From the NCBI GenBank assembly GCA_020736575.1, contig JAGPYM010000021.1, forward strand, positions 372,001 through 436,000: 64,000 bases of DNA, in the 5' to 3' direction. This document shows positions 60,391 through 64,000 of this stretch, piece after piece. The position numbers and the translations under genes were made by a program. Every line of letters begins with the position of its first letter. The first letter of the stretch is position 1. A model generated the notes under the pieces. It saw only the letters and a program-made list of their open reading frames with translations, did no database searches and was not told the DNA's origin. This stretch comes from Thelonectria olida. Lineage: Eukaryota; Ascomycota; Sordariomycetes; Hypocreales; Nectriaceae.

Positions 60391-61419
60391 CTAAGTGCAC
60401 CAGCTCACCCCCGCAGTCTCCGTCCTTCCCAGGGCCGTCACCCTAGCGGCCTGGAGCCTCCTCCTCAACAGTCGCCCCAGATCCTGCCCGGCCGACTCGG
60501 AAAGCGGCCTCTTAAACCCGCTCGTACGTCGTCCTGTCGGGGATGCGGCTGTGGCTGCGGGCCGTCCCACCACCCTCTGCACCACCTCCTCCAGTCGTTG
60601 CAACTCCTCCCTCACCAAGTAGGCCCGAAACCTGGCCGCCAGCCCATCGTCTAGCGAAAAGTCTCCAACTTTGAACGGCTGCTCGCCTACCTTTTCTGTT
60701 CCTGTCTTGTCATGGCTGCTGCAAGGCCCCTCGTCGTGCTTTGCCGCACCGCAATCGAGAATTGCATAGTTCCACGCCCTCAGCTTGTCGCAGATGCTGA
60801 TTAAAATCAGCTGCACCGCCGCGTTGCTTAGGCAGGGGCACGCCAACACGCGTGATATCGTGTTCATCGCATACCGGTTGGCCGTCAGCACGGCGTCCAG
60901 CTGCCGCCCTCCCCGCGAGGATGAGGCGGTACCCTTGCTGAAGAGACAACCACGGCCCTGGCAAGAGCCACGTAATGCTCTCAGAATCCTCAAGCACGCT
61001 GCCATGCATTTTTCGATGCTGCTTGGACAGGCGCTTGCTTGTGCTAGTGGCATTGACGATGTCGTCTGCTCCTGTGGCCAGCAGGAAAGGGCCGGTAAGT
61101 CCGGGAGAGCGTGGGCTCGTAAGGATGGTGTGTTGTCTGCGACTTTGAACTGAGATTGCTCAGCGAAGTCCAACACATCCACATTGTCGAGCATTAGTGG
61201 CTCGATAAGGTTGGCGGGGAATTCGAAGTCAAGGGTGGCCGCGTCGTCGACGAGCGGCGGTGTCAAGTGTGGTGGCGTCAAGTAGAGATTCGGCAACGTA
61301 TCACAGATTTGAACGCTGCCATATCCCAGAGACTGCGAGGCTGCGTGTGTGTGGTCAAAAGTGTAGGAACTGGAGGCTTGGCTTCTCTGCGCAGTGTTCA
61401 GCACGTAGTCGCAGCCCAT
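60391..61419 (-). CDS. AflR-type regulator lacking the zinc-cluster domain
   Basis: An intronless 342-residue protein starting MGCDYVLNTAQRSQASSSYT. Its later part resembles the AflR C-terminal domain: LDAVLTANRYAMNTISRVLA, CPCLSNAAVQLILISICDKL and RAWNYAILDCGAAKH, then DDGLAARFRAYLVREELQRL and a basic end. The first residues look like the end of a zinc cluster (one Cys followed by Tyr), but the upstream frame meets TGA six codons before the ATG, no Cys-rich exon is seen in the 700 bp upstream, and a TATA-like CTATATATG lies about 100 bp upstream. It therefore seems to be expressed without a DNA-binding domain, perhaps as a partner or competitor of the full-length factor at 63114-63956. A missed upstream exon or pseudogene decay remains possible. 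Confidence 0.72.
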   Translation of the reverse strand: MGCDYVLNTAQRSQASSSYTFDHTHAASQSLGYGSVQICDTLPNLYLTPPHLTPPLVDDAATLDFEFPANLIEPLMLDNVDVLDFAEQSQFKVADNTPSLRAHALPDLPALSCWPQEQTTSSMPLAQASACPSSIEKCMAACLRILRALRGSCQGRGCLFSKGTASSSRGGRQLDAVLTANRYAMNTISRVLACPCLSNAAVQLILISICDKLRAWNYAILDCGAAKHDEGPCSSHDKTGTEKVGEQPFKVGDFSLDDGLAARFRAYLVREELQRLEEVVQRVVGRPAATAASPTGRRTSGFKRPLSESAGQDLGRLLRRRLQAARVTALGRTETAGVSWCT

Positions 61420-62207
61420 GTTTTCCGCTGTCCTGGCTCAGTGATCGAGACCTCAGCTGCAGGGCGCTTCGATGGTCACACGAAGCGATTAATCCATGCG
61501 GTGTGCCGGCAGGTTAGGCAGCATATATAGCGTTCAAAGGTGCACCTGGCGGCGTGGGGGACAGATGAAGGCAAGTTAGGTAGGGTTCTCAGAAAGAGTA
61601 TATAGAATGGATCATGCACGCATATGGCTGAGCTCACGGGGTGAAGATCTAACTTATTATTTCTCGAATCTCTCTCAGACGACCTCATCCAAGTATTCGT
61701 ATCCAAGCCGGTATCAACGAGACCTTCTTCACACGCCCCCAGTGAGGCACCCACGCAAGGCACCGACGAGAGGCACTCACACAAGGCAAGCATTCCTGAC
61801 CCCCGCATTTTCACCCCTACCGTGGTGGGACTTGGGACGCAGATCGGCTGCGCCGAGACGCACATCAGCTTCGAGACTTCTACGGTGCACTTCGTACGGG
61901 ACCTGTCAAGCCGGGATGACTAAGGGAAGGGATGGAGTCAAGGGAGAAAATACCGCAACTTTGACGGTTGCTGACGACCAGAAACAGCCTGATCGTCGAC
62001 CAATTTATCAATTGAATGGCTCGAATGGGAATTTACAACGCAGATCAATTGCCTTACAAGCTTCGCTTTTCAACCTTGCTTTTAGCTAATTTGGCTGCCG
62101 TGAATCCAACATGATGTCCGACATCATGGCGTTAGCTGCGCCTTGGATCTTTAGCCTGGAACTATGAGCTGGGCGCAGCGCCACGTACGTCGTACCGATA
62201 GTCCTAG

Positions 62208-62226
62208 CCCCCCCCCCCCCCCCCCC
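62208..62226 (+). repeat. Poly-C tract of 19 bases
   Basis: An uninterrupted C run; its exact length may be affected by sequencing or assembly. Confidence 0.8.
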
Positions 62227-62233
62227 AGGTCCC

Positions 62234-62330
62234 TCGTGGATTACAATCCTGCTCTCCTCGTGGGTTCGAATCCTCGCTCTCCTCGGGTTGCAATCTCGCT
62301 CCTCCTGTTGGCTACAATCCTCGCTTGTCC
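62234..62330 (+). repeat. Degenerate tandem repeat, four units of about 24 bp
   Basis: The units start at 62234, 62258, 62283 and 62306 and share the pattern TCGTGGNTTNCAATCCTCGCTCTCC with mismatches. The second unit contains GGGTTCGAATCC, which resembles a tRNA B box but is part of the repeat. Confidence 0.65.
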
Positions 62331-62580
62331 TTGCTGTCACATAGAATCCTTGTGGGTACAACCCGATGTGCCTCCCCACCGCGAAGGGAATATGTCGGAT
62401 TGATACTTGTCGCAATTGATAGTACGGGAATAATTATAACGGGACCTATAGGTCATACTACGTAAGTGGTCAGAGTTCCTCCGTGTGGCCACGGAGCTGC
62501 ACGTTGGACTCGAAGATCTGGAAATGTTTTCAGCGTTTTGGTCTGCCAAGGGCTATACCCAGGTAATATTGGGCTTTACC

Positions 62581-62910
62581 ACGATATAGAGTAAAGAGTA
62601 CTAATATAATGGGAGTTTAAAAGCGTATTAATAAGGAAATATTAATATATTTTTATTTTTCAGTTTTTAATAATAATAATAATAATATTTGAAAAGAAAT
62701 ATTTTTTTTACTATAACTTAAAATTTTAAAAATAATATTAGATTAAAATATAGTTATTTACTATTATTAATTTCTTTAAATTTAAATATTATTTAATACT
62801 TAAATAATAATTTTTTTTAGCTTATTCTAGTTTAAGTATTATAAAAATGTATAAGAAAAAAGCAAAAAATAAATTAAATTACTATAAATAAAAGCCCTTT
62901 TAAAAAGGGC
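62581..62910. repeat. AT-rich block, probable RIP relic
   Basis: About 330 bp made almost only of A and T, rich in TTAATA, AATAAT and TTTAAA words, in a region otherwise near or above 50 percent GC. The ends are sharp. It closes with a 17-bp palindrome, GCCCTTTT-A-AAAAGGGC (62894-62910). Confidence 0.7.
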
Positions 62911-63113
62911 ATAGCGGTATCCCCAAGTGTAAAATGGCCGAACATCCAAGAACTTAAGTACAGCCACATAGAGACCCCTTCTTAATGTTGTCAATTGCTG
63001 ACTTGCGAGCAAGGACATTTCTTATACGCGGGTTGGTTCATCCAGTCCATACTCAAAACCCCGTGGACTTCTTCCTGCAAACACAGACAAAGCACCTGCG
63101 AACAGCTTACATC

Positions 63114-63956
63114 ATGCCATCCGAGCGACAGCATGCACGCCGCGCCTCGACGCACGTAAAACTCAAAGACTCCTGCGACGTCTGCTCATCCTCCAAAGTT
63201 CGATGTACCAAGGAGAAGCCCAGCTGCGCGAGATGTTGCAAATACGGCCACCGCTGCTACTATAGCCCAGCGCGTAGGATAGGGAGACCGCACCGCGCAT
63301 ACTCGGCGGCGTCCCCTGCTATCCCCAACACGCCGCCGATGACGGAAACCGCAGAGACTCCAGGATGCAGCGCCAGTTCGGACATACTCACCATCAATAC
63401 GGGGCAGTCTGAACCCACCTCTGCGCCTAGCGACGCCGGGAGCGGCAATGGAACCTACGATCCCACTAAGCGGCTCGACAGCGAACCTCATGCAGACTTC
63501 TCAACCTGCGACAGTCTCATCCTAGACATCCTGCAAGATCTAATCAGCCAGCAGCCGTCTCCATCCGCCTCGTCAGCTCACCCTATCCAGCCTACAGCGT
63601 CCATCAAGCGCCTTTCCCGCATCCTCATCTGTCCCTGCTCCCAGCGCCTGGACGCTGCGCTTCTCACCGCAGCAGCCTGCAGTGCAGCCCTAGATCTGGT
63701 TCAGACCATGGTGTATTCGGCGGCAGACATCACACCTGTCATTGGGGAGCTGCACCAGGTCGCCAACTTGGTTGCCCAGTTTGCAAGGCGGTTTGAGATG
63801 CCCGACAGCCCGACCGGGGGAGGTGTAGAGCGAGAGACGCAGAGTGCAATGGCTGGATTAGTGGTGGAGATGAAGGACAGGTTACAGAGCATTATGGAGG
63901 AGGCGACGGAGATGAATGGGGATGGATTGGGCTGGGGGATTGAGAGTAAGGCATAA
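63114..63956 (+). CDS. AflR-type Zn2Cys6 pathway regulator
   Basis: An intronless 280-residue protein from the ATG at 63114. The N-terminal cluster reads CDVCSSSKVRC, TKEKPSC, ARCCKYGHRC (CX2CX6CX6CX2CX6C) and is followed by YYSPARRIGRPHRAYS, the basic linker typical of AflR, GedR and MdpE. The C-terminal part (SLILDILQDLISQQPSPSAS, ILICPCSQRLDAALLTAAAC, SAALDLVQTMVYSAADITPV) belongs to the AflR regulatory domain. It is the likely activator of the cluster and would read the TCGSWNNSCGR sites upstream of the biosynthetic genes. The upstream continuation to 62985 lacks family features, so the shorter start is used. Confidence 0.9.
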   Translation: MPSERQHARRASTHVKLKDSCDVCSSSKVRCTKEKPSCARCCKYGHRCYYSPARRIGRPHRAYSAASPAIPNTPPMTETAETPGCSASSDILTINTGQSEPTSAPSDAGSGNGTYDPTKRLDSEPHADFSTCDSLILDILQDLISQQPSPSASSAHPIQPTASIKRLSRILICPCSQRLDAALLTAAACSAALDLVQTMVYSAADITPVIGELHQVANLVAQFARRFEMPDSPTGGGVERETQSAMAGLVVEMKDRLQSIMEEATEMNGDGLGWGIESKA

Positions 63957-64000
63957 ATAGACAGATAGGCATAACTATTTCTTTCCATTCTCTCAGCGTG

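Larger units (their letters stand above)
61420..63113. other. Divergent spacer between the two AflR-type genes, low-complexity
   Basis: It holds, in order, the promoter of the DBD-less regulator, a poly-C tract, a short tandem repeat and an AT-rich block. No gene is supported. No AflR-type site was noted here. Confidence 0.5.

Noticed and set aside
61476..61865. Cys-containing minus-strand frame upstream of the DBD-less AflR-type gene as the missing zinc-cluster exon
   Set aside because: Its cysteines do not fit CX2CX6C spacing, and a TATA-like element lies between it and the downstream start.
62255..62275. tRNA-like B box (GGGTTCGAATCC)
   Set aside because: No A box or cloverleaf could be built around it, and it belongs to a tandem repeat.

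Overview
The window is nuclear DNA of a filamentous ascomycete (Pezizomycotina, most likely a Sordariomycete close to Hypocreales). The signs are short introns of about 50-60 bp with GTRNGT-type donors and CTRAY branch points close to the acceptor, many Zn2Cys6 regulators, a non-reducing polyketide synthase (PKS), secreted berberine-bridge-type and GH31 enzymes, a SAT4-type rhodopsin-like membrane protein, and one strongly AT-rich block that looks like a repeat-induced point mutation (RIP) relic. The species cannot be fixed from this sequence. Exon boundaries below were worked out by hand from splice signals and reading-frame continuity.

Left part (1-21.6 kb). Two paralogous Zn2Cys6 regulators (1956-4044 minus, 6085-8320 plus) diverge from a 2-kb spacer. 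Each has a membrane-anchored DUF3445 (heme-dependent oxidative N-demethylase alpha-like) paralog on its outer side (1-589 partial, and 8551-10080), with a small cupin gene between the first DUF3445 gene and its regulator. Then follow an ammonium permease, a BTB/POZ protein, an AgdC-type GH31 glucosidase and a SAT4/rhodopsin-family membrane protein.

Middle part (21.6-43.2 kb). A gene-free GC-rich spacer is followed by a secreted BBE-type FAD oxidase, a methyltransferase-like protein, a CYP7/CYP8-like P450, an ankyrin gene interrupted by two in-frame stops, a small ubiquitin-like protein, a secreted S33 peptidase, a nor-1-like short-chain dehydrogenase, a conserved protein of unknown function, a third Zn2Cys6 regulator, a small unknown protein and a GNAT acetyltransferase.

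Right part (43.2-64 kb) is the most interesting: a biosynthetic cluster for an aromatic polyketide. It holds a non-reducing PKS (SAT-KS-MAT-PT-ACP, no built-in release domain, SAT cysteine replaced by serine), a DUF1772 anthrone-oxygenase-like protein, a free-standing metallo-beta-lactamase thioesterase, an MFS exporter, a 978-residue fusion of a flavin-dependent halogenase with an O-methyltransferase, a glutathione-S-transferase-like protein and two AflR-type regulators, one without a zinc-cluster DNA-binding domain. Four near-identical sites fitting the AflR consensus TCGSWNNSCGR lie in the upstream regions that serve the PKS, the oxygenase, the thioesterase, the exporter and the fusion enzyme. 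The gene set matches emodin/endocrocin/geodin-type pathways, so a chlorinated, O-methylated anthraquinone, anthrone or related aromatic is the best inference. The fusion enzyme also recalls AoiQ of the dichlorodiaporthin pathway, so an isocoumarin cannot be excluded. The cluster may continue past the right edge.
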